Made by a program: the position numbers and the translations under genes
Assembly (NCBI GenBank): GCA_946902985.2
Contig: OX336389.2
Span: forward strand, 280,657,527 to 280,721,526
Length of the DNA stretch: 64,000 nucleotides
Reading direction: 5' to 3'
Source: Meconema thalassinum
Taxonomy: Eukaryota > Arthropoda > Insecta > Orthoptera > Tettigoniidae
Shown: one piece after another, positions 10,508-20,834 of the stretch
Layout of the letters: every line of letters begins with the position of its first letter
Position numbering within the stretch: position 1 is the first letter of the stretch
Notes under the pieces: generated by a model
The model's database searches: none
Told to the model about the DNA's origin: nothing
What the model saw: only the letters and a program-made list of their open reading frames with translations

Positions 10508-11188
10508 TGTTACGTGCCACCCCCTAGTGGCACTTTTGTTAACTGGATTACGGAGGGTAGAAAACACAACACCAATTACTGCTTTAAAGAGAAGTTAGCT
10601 TTATTGCTTGCAGGAAGTGGTGCACTACTCATCAGCAAATTCAAGCAATTGGAACCTTACTCCAGTTTCCTCAAGTCTCTTCCTTGAGCGCTCTTGGCCC
10701 TTTCACTTGTCAACAAACCACAAAAGTTAAACCGTCTTAATGAGTACGGTGGCCTTGACAGAAACTACCTGCTCCTCTCCCTTATGTACACCAACTACAG
10801 TTACTTACGATAACTTGCTGCACGCTGTTCACAAGCTGGGAAACAATGTCACTGGATTTCGTAACTCGCACGGCACTTCGTCACCACACTTCTGTCGCTC
10901 AGGAAAATACGCACTAGCTCAGAAACACACACCCACAAAAAACTCGGCCCCCTTGCTGTTGAAGCCGCTTATATAGCAGGCTGGTGACTCAATGAATTCT
11001 AGAATCGTCCAGGACACACGGCTTCTCGACATTTCCTTCCCTGGCGTGGTCACGAATATTCTGGACCATCCCTTTCACTTCGCAGCCCGTTGCGTAACTT
11101 GCACGTAATACACTGAGGCTGATCACACACAGCCCGGGGGAGCTGTGACTCATGCGGCGAGCGACAAAACAAACTCTCAGCCGTAACA
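10508..11188 (-). repeat. Gypsy 5' LTR
   Basis: 681 bp, TG...CA ends in element orientation. It contains a CTATATAA box (10969-10976), an AATAAA hexamer (10600-10605) and the same terminal inverted repeat GTGCCAC/GTGGCAC as its partner. It is followed by the right target duplication ATAT at 11189-11192. Confidence 0.93.
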
Positions 11189-11192
11189 ATAT

Positions 11193-12139
11193 ACACACAA
11201 ACAGATGGCCTAGCCACAAAGCGGGCTAATCGCCGACATCTTCATTAACACACTGGAAAATGCGTTCCTAGAAAAGACCTCGACAAAGGGAATAGTAACG
11301 TGGAAAAGTTATGTGGATGATGTAATTTGCATCTACGACACTGCATTAACAAGCAAAGATACAATTCTCCAAACCATTAATAGCCTACACCACTCTAAGG
11401 AATCCCAAACCGATCGGAAAATAAATTATCTCGACATGACTATCGAACGTAAAGATAATGAGCTTTCATAATCCATATGCCGAAAACCTACACAAACTTC
11501 GCATGCAATTAACAATCAGTCCAATTACCCCAGTACGCATAAATTGGCGGGATTCAATTCAATAATGGTGCAGAGTGCTTTAAACATATCCATGCCAAAA
11601 GACAATTACAAAAAGAAAATCAGAATAATCAAGCAAATAGCAAAGGAAAACAATTTTCGTCCAGCAAAATAAATCAAATTGTAGCCAGATATAAAAATAA
11701 AACGATTCACAACCCGGACAATAATGAGAAAAAAATCGCGCGGTTTACTTATGTGAACGCGAATACATATAAAATCACCAATCTGTTCAAAAAACTAGGC
11801 ATAAAAATAGCATTTACAACGAATAACACAACCGAAAAGCATCTGCACAATAGCAATCTAAATAAGCAAGACCCGTATTCAAAGTCAGGGGCATATTCCA
11901 TTACATGCCAAGAACAGGCAGGGTGTCATGCTAATTACATCGGGCAGAGTGGAAGAAGAATGGATACACGATACAATGAACACAGAAATGCGATAAAATA
12001 CGGGACGCACTCGGCCGTATGCGAACACATGTGCGAGGCGGGACACAGTTTCACTAATATTGAAACCAATTTAAAAGTAATTCATCACGAACCGAAAGGC
12101 AGAGCTCTTGACATAAAGGAAGCAATCGAGATACACTAG
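11193..12139 (+). pseudogene. Penelope-like element: RT end plus GIY-YIG endonuclease
   Basis: Plus strand. A piece of Penelope-type reverse transcriptase is visible as TDGLA, then SGLIADIFINTLENAFLEK, then the catalytic box WKSYVDDVICIYD at about 11300-11335 and INYLDMTIERKD near 11425. After several stops a longer frame (11753-12139) carries the GIY-YIG nuclease: GAYSITCQEQAGCHANYIGQ followed by SGRRMDTRYNEH, with conserved Tyr, Tyr-Ile-Gly and Arg. The domain order RT then GIY-YIG is specific to Penelope-like elements. A frame break near 11215 and in-frame stops near 11470 and 11670 inactivate it. The 5' part is missing and the Gypsy LTR adjoins it. A hammerhead-like ribozyme lies 0.77 kb downstream on the same strand. 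Confidence 0.87.
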
Positions 12140-12911
12140 GCTAAAATAAACAACCCCAATAATTTAAACGAACACACATTCATGGAGAGTTCACCCCTCT
12201 CCACTCTACTGGAAAACACACCCCGTCGGAAACAAGACACAACATAACGATGTAGCCAAGCTAGATAAGGGATTAATACGGGATACATGTTATTGGACCA
12301 GGATGTACGATGCAGTTTTTTCTTCAATAAACCGAGGCCGGTATTAACGGCAGAATTAAAGGTGCTGGGACATTCTCATTAGACCGGGCAGCGCTTATAT
12401 GGCTATTAGCTCATGCGTGTCGAGAATTGAAACCAGGTCTTTAATAGTTGAAGATTATCCTGAATACAGTAACATACACCACATTAGGGAGACTAGACTT
12501 GGCCACATACAGTCACAGTTGTTCGACGAACTCAGAAACATAGGTATGCGAGAGGGGAAATACCCAGATATATAAGAGACCCTGGTCCACAGGAAACTCC
12601 CCATTTGAGTGTAGATAGTGACGAAGACAACTGCTCTCACCAGGACACGCAAGACTCAATCAGATAAGTAGCCTGTACAATACGACCTGAATTGACCTTT
12701 TAACTACAATCACATATTCACTCTAAACAAGCAAGTGTGGAGGTCAATCACCACTTTCTGTATTTTACCTAAACATCACATAGACTATAACTAACAAATA
12801 TTTACGAGTTGAACTATCTCAACAATACCACTACTAAAGAAGTGTAGGCCTACATATTGTAAATATTTTCACCCATACTTTCAGACATAAAAAGTTTGTA
12901 GCCTAAGTGTA
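12140..12911 (+). other. 3' region of the Penelope-like element, noncoding
   Basis: No convincing coding frame. Its orientation and position between the GIY-YIG frame and the ribozyme fold suggest it is 3' untranslated or pseudo-LTR sequence of the same element. That is inference. Confidence 0.4.
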
Positions 12912-12956
12912 TTGGATCTGATGATGATCGCTTGACGATCGAAACTTGTCATCCAA
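12912..12956 (+). ncRNA. Type I hammerhead ribozyme motif of the Penelope-like element
   Basis: All conserved parts of the fold are in order. Stem I 5' strand is TTGGAT (12912-12917), then the CTGATGA core (12918-12924). Stem II is GATCG (12926-12930), loop CTTGA, CGATC (12936-12940). GAAA (12941-12944) follows, then a very short stem III C-TT-G. TC ends the cleavage triplet GTC (12948-12950), and stem I 3' strand ATCCAA (12951-12956) is the exact complement of TTGGAT. Predicted cleavage is after C12950. One extra T (12925) lies between the core and stem II, and stem III is minimal, so activity is not assured. Hammerheads of this minimal type are known from Penelope-like elements. Confidence 0.72.
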
Positions 12957-13059
12957 GTGTATTTATTAATCTAAGGTATTTTTATTCAGGATTAGGGAAT
13001 AACCCATCTCATTTGGGTACAATCGTGTTGACCAACTGAAAAGCATCAAATATTAGTTT

Positions 13060-13060
<1 letters not shown>

Positions 13061-13099
<39 letters not shown>

Positions 13100-13108
13100 T
13101 CGTTCTTT
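13061..13108. repeat. (CTTT)n microsatellite
   Basis: A run of CTTT tetramers broken once by CGTT. Confidence 0.85.
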
Positions 13109-13109
13109 C

Positions 13110-14000
13110 TTTTTTCCCCCTTGCCACGGCCTGTCAGTCGTCGTCTTCTCTCCCTCAGCCCCTGCCTATTCTTCTTCTTTGGTCTTTTCCCGTTTCAATA
13201 TATATAATATATAAGGTATATTATATACATATGTCTCTCCTTTGCGGTGGACCTTCCCGCTCTCTTTTACTCCCCTTCTCCTTCTTTGTTTTCTATTTCT
13301 TATTATCTCTTCTATGCACTGATTACCTGTTTCTTTATCTCATCATTCTTGATTATGCGGTGGAACTCCCCACTTATTTCTTTCTTTACTCCCCATTGCG
13401 GTGGACAGCCAGTCGCCGTTTTCTCTTCCTCCACCTTGTCTTTTCTCCTTGTTAGGTATTTTCTCGATCTAAACAAACAAACGAAACCAACCCCGCAGTG
13501 CAGTCACTCGCTTTCTTTACTCTCCTTCCCCGTTTTTTTTTTTTTCGCCTTTCTTCTTCTCATCGCTCCCTCCCGTGTTTTCCCGCCCCGTTTTTTGCGG
13601 TGGCATTCGCCAGCTCATATAGCTTTCTCCATCATTGTTTTCGCGGTGGAAGTTACCCGTCTTCTCTCTGTCCCTCCAACTGCCTTATGTGTCTCTGCTT
13701 TCTCAGGCTGGTTGCGTGGCTCAGCGGTAACATTCTCGCTTGCTGTTCCCAAGGTTGCAGATTCAAATCCTTGCGCAGCCAGTAGACAATTGAGGGTGCG
13801 CAAAAGTGAAGGAGCCGTGTCAGTAGATTTACTGGCACATTAAATATCCCCTTCGGAGCAAAATTCCGGCATCCCGGCGTCTTTAAAAGCCGCAGTTGTT
13901 AAAAACCAATAACATTATTATTTTTATCTGCTTTCTCAAGATTCCCCTCCTCCCACTTTTATTTTGTTGCCTTATCCTCTGGCACTACTGCGATGGAACT
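13110..14000. repeat. Pyrimidine-rich degenerate minisatellite with GCGGTGGA motif
   Basis: GCGGTGG or GCGATGG followed by a C/T-rich spacer recurs irregularly near 13243, 13356, 13399, 13596, 13640 and 13990. A family E SINE interrupts the series. The long open frame 13247-13843 is a by-product of the C/T bias and the SINE, not a gene. Confidence 0.5.
13705..13925 (+). repeat. SINE family E, copy 2
   Basis: Box A TGGCTCAGCGGTAA, box B GATTCAAATCC, then GTAGATTTACTGGCACATTAA, CCCCTTCGGAGCAAAATTCC and CATCCCGGCGTCTTTAAAAG. The 3' end is AATAACATTATTATT. Confidence 0.8.
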
Positions 14001-14162
14001 TACGTGCGTCTCTCTTTCTCCCATCTCATATATCATTCATCTGGCATTCGCATCACTCAACACCGTCTCTGCAATTAACCCCATCTCCGTCACTCGAAAC
14101 TTCCCACTTCAATTCACTGCCTGTAGCCGAGAGACCCGTAACCTTCTCATCACCAAATTCTT

Positions 14163-14350
14163 TAGCGGCTTTGGTGCCGTAGTTGGTAGCATGCTGAACT
14201 GCTGTGCCCAAGATCACGGGTTCAAACCCAGCCGAAGTCGTCGGATTATTTAAGAGCGTTAAAATTCTTCAGTATGACATCCTTCGAAGGGGAAGTAAAG
14301 CCGGCGGTCCCATGTCATAGATTTATGGCATGTAAAGGATCCTTCCACTA
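14163..14350 (+). repeat. tRNA-derived SINE, family G
   Basis: A tRNA-like head with box A GTAGTTGGTAGCATG and box B CACGGGTTCAAACCC is followed by GGGGAAGTAAAGCCGGCGGT and CATGTAAAGGATCC. It is the only copy of this family in the window. The 3' border is uncertain. Confidence 0.55.
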
Positions 14351-14734
14351 ACTAAACTTTTGTGAAGCTAAATTTCTAGGTTAGATTTCGTTGACACCCT
14401 CTATCAAAGTTCCAACGTTCATCCACTAGGTGTCAATGACATCTGGTAGCGAAAGTTGGAACTACTTGAAATTGAACGGAATTTAGCTAACCACATGGGT
14501 GTCCGCTTGAAGCAGCTACACTCCCCCAACTCCAATTTTCCTTTTCTTTCTAATGTTTTACTACTTTTGGCCCATGAGATTGTGTGGTCACCTATATGGA
14601 GTGGAATGACTCATAAGGCGAAATGGCTCATTGTATTGAATTATTTGTATATATTTGCTTAAGATGCAAATTAACTACTCAGGTTACCTTCAAATATATG
14701 AATTTATTATAGAAAGAGAGTGGTTGGTTCTTAA

Positions 14735-14823
14735 GTTAGGGGCTGCGACAACGCGGTCATATAGCTCCGTGTACTTTGGGTGTGTGTAGAATCTGTCTGA
14801 TAACCGGTGTTAATTGTGATGAC
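14735..14823. repeat. SINE family B fragment interrupted by a hAT element
   Basis: GTGTACTTTGGGTGTGTGTAG and GATAACCGGTGTTAATTGTGA resemble the family B segment seen at 395-450. The sequence resumes at 15630 as TGTATTAGTGTGTGTTATC after the hAT insertion. Confidence 0.5.
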
Positions 14824-15621
14824 TAGGGCTCGGATCGATATGCTTGATAAAATCTCCAGATATGCTCGAAAACCATGTGTTTTATGCTCGATAGTTATGC
14901 TCTAAAAACCCATTATATGCTCGATAGATATGCTTAAAAAAACAATTATATGCGGTTAAATATGCAGAATATGCCCGAAAAAACACCGTTAAAAACTATA
15001 GAAAGGAAAGTGAAACGAAAAAACCAATAACATACCTTTATATAGGCCTACGAGCTTTATTTTCTAATTGTATATATGGTACACTACAATATACTCGCAT
15101 TCAAGTTTTTCAAGTATATATACGAGAAGTTTTCTTATAAAAGTTACAGTTTAAAAGGTCGTTTACAAAATGTTCAGAATTAGGCGAGTCAATGAAGTAG
15201 ATCTGCATTGGTCTGTACAACAAGAATTTTTTCTATGTTTTCAGTTTTGAATGATTTTCTTTAATCAGTCATTAAAAGTTTCAATGACGAGAACGACCTC
15301 ACTAAAGGTTACTGTAAAAACCTGCGGTTCTATTATTCGCACCAGATAGGCTTTTCAATAATTATTTCTGTTTTCGAACCTTAAGGATGGTCAAGGCCCG
15401 AATTCGGGGGGAATTTCGAAGAAAAACGAACTATTTAGACGAAAACCACAAGAATATGCATTTATATGCTTCTATTCTGGAAACCGCGGTTTTATGCAAT
15501 GATATGCTCGATAAATTTCAATTCTGTTGGTCCCAGAGAGGTGAAAATACCAACGAAAGGCTTCTTTCAATGTGTACTATTCAGGAAAAAAATATGCAAA
15601 TATGCTCGAATCCGAGCCCTA
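14824..15621. mobile_element. Non-autonomous hAT element, 798 bp
   Basis: Terminal inverted repeats TAGGGCTCGGA / TCCGAGCCCTA fit the hAT terminal pattern YARNG. An exact 8-bp target duplication GTGATGAC lies at 14816-14823 and 15622-15629. Subterminal regions at both ends carry many copies of ATATGCTCGA/T, a style of repeated transposase-binding site seen in hAT elements. No transposase is encoded. Confidence 0.87.
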
Positions 15622-15908
15622 GTGATGACTGTATTAGTGTGTGTTATCTGTTTTTAATGCATGTAAGGACAGCAGACTTCTATCTTGTTCTGTAATGTAC
15701 ATTATATACAAGCTTCATTCTTTCCTCTACTTTTTAAATTCAATATTATGTTTCTTTCATTAAACATTTCCTTCTCCTCTAATCTATCAACTCAGCATAG
15801 ACTTTGTTATTGTTACTATCATATCGTCTAGTTTGTTCGTTACATCAAGTCAACTTTCAGCCAAGTGATTAAGCTAAGTGAAGTTATAGTTAAATCCTTG
15901 CCAATTCT

Positions 15909-15937
15909 TAATAATAATAATAATAATAATAATAATA
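15909..15937. repeat. (AAT)n microsatellite
   Basis: Uninterrupted AAT trinucleotides. Confidence 0.9.
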
Positions 15938-16090
15938 TGACAGATAATAGAAATTCAATCATGGTAATTTAATGATAGTTGGTAATGTCAATTATAGATA
16001 TACTATAATACAGCTGTTCCATATATCCAAATTATATAGTTTTACAATATAAGCATTTTCCTATAGGTCTTCTATTAATACATCCAAGTA

Positions 16091-16779
16091 CAGGGTCATT
16101 ATCTATGTGCGCCCCACTAAACAAGGCAAGCTAAGTTGGCTTTGACTGGTGCAGATCACGGGCGCGCGTACACGGTTCAGCCGGTGGTAGGCGCGCTCTG
16201 CTGACTCATATCGTTAATTCACATGTGTTTTGTCATTCATAATGACGTGCATCTGCAAAGCTTAGACGTTAGTGTTGCACGTTTCGTGAGTATTGTGATT
16301 ACTGTGATTGTTGGCCATGCCTAGACACCAATTCACAGTGCACGAACGTGTTTATATCCATAATTCTTATATGAATAGCAGAAAGTCTCGTTCTGAAACA
16401 AGACGAAAATTTCGAACCAAGTTTCCAGGAAGACCTGTGCCTAATTCCAGTACAATTAGGAGGCTCGCTAAACGATTCAAGAAAACAGGCTCCGTAAATA
16501 ATAAAAGAAAGTTAACAACGTTGTGTTCTTAGAGAACAAAAATTAGATGAGATTGTTGTCCATTCTTTCATCAGAAGATGTCAGGTGTGTGTTACAAGAG
16601 AGGGAGGACATTTTCAGCATCGGCTATGAGCACTGTAAGTACACATTATTGAAAATGTTTGGTAAAAGTTTAAAAGTGCGCGCAAACCACCGGCTGAACC
16701 ATGTACGCGCGCCCGCGATCTGCGCCAGTCAAGCTTAGCTTGCCTTGTTTAGTGGGGGTGCACATAGATAATGACCCTG
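16091..16779 (+). mobile_element. TA-flanked Tc1/mariner-type element with ~100-bp inverted termini
   Basis: Both ends read CAGGGTCATTATCTATGTGC inward, next to TA at 16089-16090 and 16780-16781. The inverted similarity continues for about 100 bp through CACTAAACAAGGCAAGCTAAG and GGTTCAGCCGGTGG, with one short insertion in the left arm. TA duplication and a helix-turn-helix frame inside place it in the IS630/Tc1/mariner group. The catalytic part of the transposase is missing, so it is an internal-deletion derivative. Confidence 0.83.
16308..16532 (+). pseudogene. Truncated transposase N-terminus (helix-turn-helix, DUF4817-like)
   Basis: 74 residues: HQFTVHERVYIHNSYMNSRK and RSETRRKFRTKFPGRPVPNS, then STIRRLAKRFKKTGSV. 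This matches the N-terminal DNA-binding region (FTVEQR..., R.F...FP.R..P...TI..L...F...GSV) of a family of insect Tc1/mariner-related proteins. After NNKRKLTT the frame stops and only fragments follow. It lies between the inverted repeats of the 689-bp element and reads in one direction only. The DDE catalytic domain is absent. Confidence 0.6.
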
Positions 16780-16781
16780 TA

Positions 16782-17385
16782 TTACCTCATATCGTAACAT
16801 AAATATCTCTCCGAATATTAATAAGCTTTGCTTATTCCATGTAGCACAAATATTACTTTCATATTTTTCTCTACTTTTATACATTTCGTCGATTACTTCA
16901 ATATTCTATAACACGTCAAATGTTCCTGTAACTTTATTTAATGAAATGATCAACAAGGTCTCACCTTCATTCCTTTCACAATAATATCAGATCCTTGCTT
17001 CTATAACCATAACAGATTATTATTCTGTCTGCTCTACCTGCCGTATTTATTTCTCGTGCTTCTCCGATATTCCATTTGTTTCCTTCACCTTGAATAATGT
17101 TCTTTACATTCATATCATCATTTATTACTTGTTACCGCAATCTATAATTCGTACAATATTCATCGTTGAACCTTTTAATTACCTCGTATTACACTTAATA
17201 ATTATAACAACATCGTTTTTACTCCTCTTACCGATACAATTGGACATCAAACAAATAATTTGACTATCACAACAAATGATGGTTAAATCATTACTAACAT
17301 TTTAATGTTGTCATGTTCACTAATCTTATTGAGTATTTCAGTATAAGGTAACTCATTGTATGTCTACCCCTTATTATTCCCGTTT
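16782..17385. other. AT-rich stretch, nothing recognised
   Basis: No gene, terminal repeat or SINE head is visible. Confidence 0.5.
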
Positions 17386-17725
17386 TTCCTACGGGGTCGG
17401 GGATGAGATGCGATGGAAGTCTTTGTGGCGCTGATTTTTACGGCCGGATGCCCGTCCTGACGCCAACCTCATGAGAGGAGTTAATGAGAGATGAAATGAA
17501 TGATGGTGAATGAAACTGGGCAAGGATGTGGAAGGAAGCGGCCGTGGCCTGTTAGAAGGTACCGTCCCAGCATTTGCCTGGTGTTGAAAATGGGGAAACC
17601 ACGGAAAACCATTTCAAGGACGGCCGACGGTGGGGCTCGAACCCACGCGTCTACCGAGTCAGCAGAGAGCTTGGCCCCAAGGCCTAATGCTGCGCTTTAG
17701 GCAGCGTAGCCACTACTGTCGGTTA
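17385..17725 (-). repeat. tRNA-derived SINE, family C, copy 1
   Basis: Minus-strand head: a tRNA-like block with box B GGGTTCGAGCCCC (plus GGGGCTCGAACCC at 17632). It is followed by the shared core (CATTTGCCTGGTG, GGGGAAACCACGGAAAACCA) and a tail region with ACGGCCGGATGCCCGTCCTGA. The same arrangement recurs at 19555. Confidence 0.75.
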
Positions 17726-19550
17726 TAAGGTAACTCATTAACCTTCTAAAATTATTACATTTCTCATTGACTTCTAATAGTGTTTCAGATGACACTTTCT
17801 CCTTCCAGCAACTTTCCTATCTCCTATATAACTCAATATCGTCGAATATAGCTTTCTAATATCATCAAAGTCCTTCAGATTATTCCATAGAATTTTCCTT
17901 AACATTCTTTATAAACCTAAGTTATGTTGTTCATAAGTCTTCATAATCTTTGTTCTCACAAATTCCTATCATTTATAGACTACCTAATATTATCTCATCA
18001 AATCCTACTGTCTACAACATTTCCTATTTATTCATACCACTTTCCTATTGTTCAAAATTTCCTATTGTTCACAAATACTCCTATAAAATATCCTAATACT
18101 CATAAAATTTTCCACGCGATTAATACACATAAATTACCTTACTAAAATTACTATCGCTCATATTTACGATCTATATAAAACGTCATTAAACAAACAATAA
18201 AATATCAAAATCGTTGAATATAATAAACATGTCCTAGATTTGGTCAAATCAAGTGGTCTCACAGCTTCAAAATATCAACAATGTTAGGAAAAGACGTCTC
18301 TTTTGTTGCGTATAGTTGAACAGCTGATTATACCCGGATGGATATAAATCTGCCACAACTGGTCTACCTGTTTTGATGTCTCCATCTTCGCCTTGTCCTG
18401 GATGTTGTTGAAATGTGGGTCAATTGTTCGGTCCTCCAGTCTTCCTTCTTCTTCTGCTCGGGTTGGAATTCGAACCTCGTACTCCTCTATCTGCCTCTCT
18501 CATGTCGAAATTCTTCTTATGCCCCTGTAGTGTTGTATCCTACATAAGACTATCTGTTTAATGTCTCATTATAATCCCGCTTTTTCATCCAGAGAAATTG
18601 ATTGAAACATTAGAAAAATACGCTCATCTACCAATCTTGAATGCGCCTTCTGCAGATAAAGACTTTTTGCTGCATTTCGTCATTTTAACTGTAATAAATA
18701 GTGGATTGTCGATATTAATGTATTTTATGCCAAAATGCACCTACATGCTATATGCAGTGCGATAGTCTTATGGTTAATGCAAAAGAGATATATTATATGT
18801 TTCTCCTCTCTTACAAAATTTCGTGTTAATTGCGCAATTGGATTCTGACTGATTGATTTTGAAGTTTTAACAGTATGCTCAGCCACCATCTTGAATATAT
18901 AATGGGGGTGATCTTTTTCATTTGGCATACAAAGCCCATATGTGGTTCTACATTAATTCTAATTTAAGATATTGGATCTCTAAAACATATAGATTTATTT
19001 GTTTGCATATCTTATAATGTCAAAATGGCCGCTGTGTGCTAAATTCAGTGACATATTACTATGAAGCTCGCCAATAGGTAAGATTCGTCTTAATTACTCA
19101 GTAATATTGATTTTAACATTCTAATATTTCGCACAGCCTGTTGGGAGACGAACGTGGGAGAGCGCATGAATATTCAGAAATGTTTCACGCCACTGATATA
19201 ATTGGCAATGCATTTTCGTGGAATAGAAACATTTATTATTTGTGCTAGCTCCGTCACACTTAGCTTTATAATTTCGGAAACAATAGGAATGTTATGGTTA
19301 TTAGCCATATACACCGCTTATTTGCATTTTCTATCGATTTTCGCTCCCGTAGGTAGAATTTCCTTGTGGATAAACGACGATAAAATTCAAATATACGGTA
19401 AATAACGGTCTGAATGCAGATAGTATCTGTGATATCGGTGCATATTTTCACATTTAAGAGCATTGCTCTCTTATTACAGGATGTCGTACTTGTCGCAACG
19501 GCCGCACGAAAAAGTGTGTCCAGATTGTTTTTTTTCTTTCTTTTTTGCTG
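17726..19550. other. AT-rich stretch without a supported gene
   Basis: Short open frames here are low-complexity and unrelated to any family I recognise. A tRNA box-B-like GGAATTCGAACCTCG at about 18465 is isolated and too weak to call. Confidence 0.5.
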
Positions 19551-19554
19551 TGTG

Positions 19555-19860
19555 GTCACCTGAGAGGCCGAGTGCAGGTCTTTCTAGTCGACGCCTGTGG
19601 GCGACCTGCGCGTCGGGATGGGAGATGGAATGGCTGAAGATGAATGAAACTGGGCAAGGATGTGGAAGGAAGCGGCCGTGGCCTGATAGAAGGAACCGTC
19701 CCAGCATTTGCCTGGTGTTGAAAATGGGAAACCACGGAAAACCATTTCAAGGACGGTCGACGGTGTGGCTCGAACCCACGCGTCTACCGAGTCAGCAGAG
19801 AGCTTGGCCCCATGACCTAACGCTGCCCTTTAGCCAGCGTAGCCACTGCTGTCGGTTGTG
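19555..19860 (-). repeat. SINE family C, copy 2
   Basis: Nearly the same sequence as 17490-17725: AAACTGGGCAAGGATGTGGA, GCGGCCGTGGCCTGATAGAA, the GGGAAACCACGGAAAACCA core and GGCTCGAACCCACGCGTCTAC. It is 5' shortened relative to copy 1 at the tail side. Confidence 0.78.
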
Positions 19861-20174
19861 TCCAGGTAATCGGCTACATTTGTCTGGAGGTGCTGGTAGC
19901 TCTGTTCTCCGTCAACTGTTCGACAATAATTATGTAATGTATGAAAGGCGGGCAATATTTTATCGAAAATGGTCAGTTTTTGTAAATATATTTATTTCAT
20001 AGCAGTTTCAGACTACACATTGCTGTTAATTAGTACAAACTAATTTATGAGGAACTGAGAAGAAAATAAATATATTTATTTTAAAGGGCTTGTTGTATGG
20101 TTGTTAAGTCAGATCTCTCATATGAATAGAGAATAGTGAAAAGGGTTCAGAATATACCTGCGAAAAACTGCATT

Positions 20175-20540
20175 CTTGGATGTCACCGCGGAGACTCGGG
20201 TTTGATTCCCACCTCTGCCGAGAAATTTTTAATTCTGGTCTGAGGGCTGGAACGGGGTACTCAACCTCGTGAGGCAAAAATTAGTACAGGTGGGTTCAAT
20301 TCCTACCTCAGCCATCCTGGAAGTGGTTTTCCGTGGTTTCCCCACTTCTACTCCACGTAAATGCCGGGATGGTACCTAACTTAAGGCCATGGCCGTTTCC
20401 TACCTCAATTACAAATACACACACTAGTACAGACACCACATTGACACACGTTATCAGACAAAGTCTACACACACTTAAGTACACGGGGCTACATGACCAC
20501 GATGTCGCAAAGCCCCTAAAACAATCAACAACAACATAAA
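20175..20540 (+). repeat. SINE family B, copy with both head and tail
   Basis: Head box-B-like GGGTTTGATTCCCACC, then GGAACGGGGTACTCAACCTC and GTGAGGCAAA. The second box-B-like block is GGGTTCAATTCCTACC. The core inverse TTTTCCGTGGTTTCCCCAC and AATGCCGGGATGG follow, then the tail CCACGATGTCGCAAAGCCCC and CAACAACAACA. It shows that family B carries two tRNA-like promoter blocks about 110 bp apart. Confidence 0.72.
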
Positions 20541-20834
20541 ACCGCAGCCCTGACTACTTTGGCAGTGCACAGTAGCGCCCGTAACAAAAATTGTATATTT
20601 CTCTCTCAGTCATAGACTAAACATAATGCATTACTGCAATCTGGGTTGCAGGAAGGATATATTTTCATAGAACAATGCTTTCATCTGTTTCAGACTAACA
20701 TAAACTGGTCAAAGAAAGTTTTGCATATTGCAAGATTATATATTTGTGGACCAAATATAATACTGTACACTTGCTTTATCCTATAACAGTATTATTTATT
20801 TATGTGCCATATGGCATTACACATGAAACGTAAT

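Larger units (their letters stand above)
4805..11188 (-). mobile_element. Ty3/Gypsy LTR retrotransposon, full-length but inactivated
   Basis: Two direct LTRs (4805-5484 and 10508-11188), each starting TGTTAC and ending GTAACA, flank a 5-kb interior in minus orientation. In order the interior has a primer-binding site, gag, protease, reverse transcriptase, RNase H, integrase and a polypurine tract. A 4-bp target duplication flanks it. No env-like frame follows integrase. The pol order RT-RNaseH-IN is diagnostic of Ty3/Gypsy. The coding region is broken by a frame change after gag, a short deletion in RT and two in-frame stops, so this copy is non-autonomous. It inserted between a LINE fragment (left) and a Penelope-like element (right). 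Confidence 0.93.

Noticed and set aside
13247..13843. 198-residue open frame on the plus strand
   Set aside because: It runs through a C/T-rich degenerate repeat and into a SINE. Its Phe/Leu/Ser/Pro bias follows from base composition.
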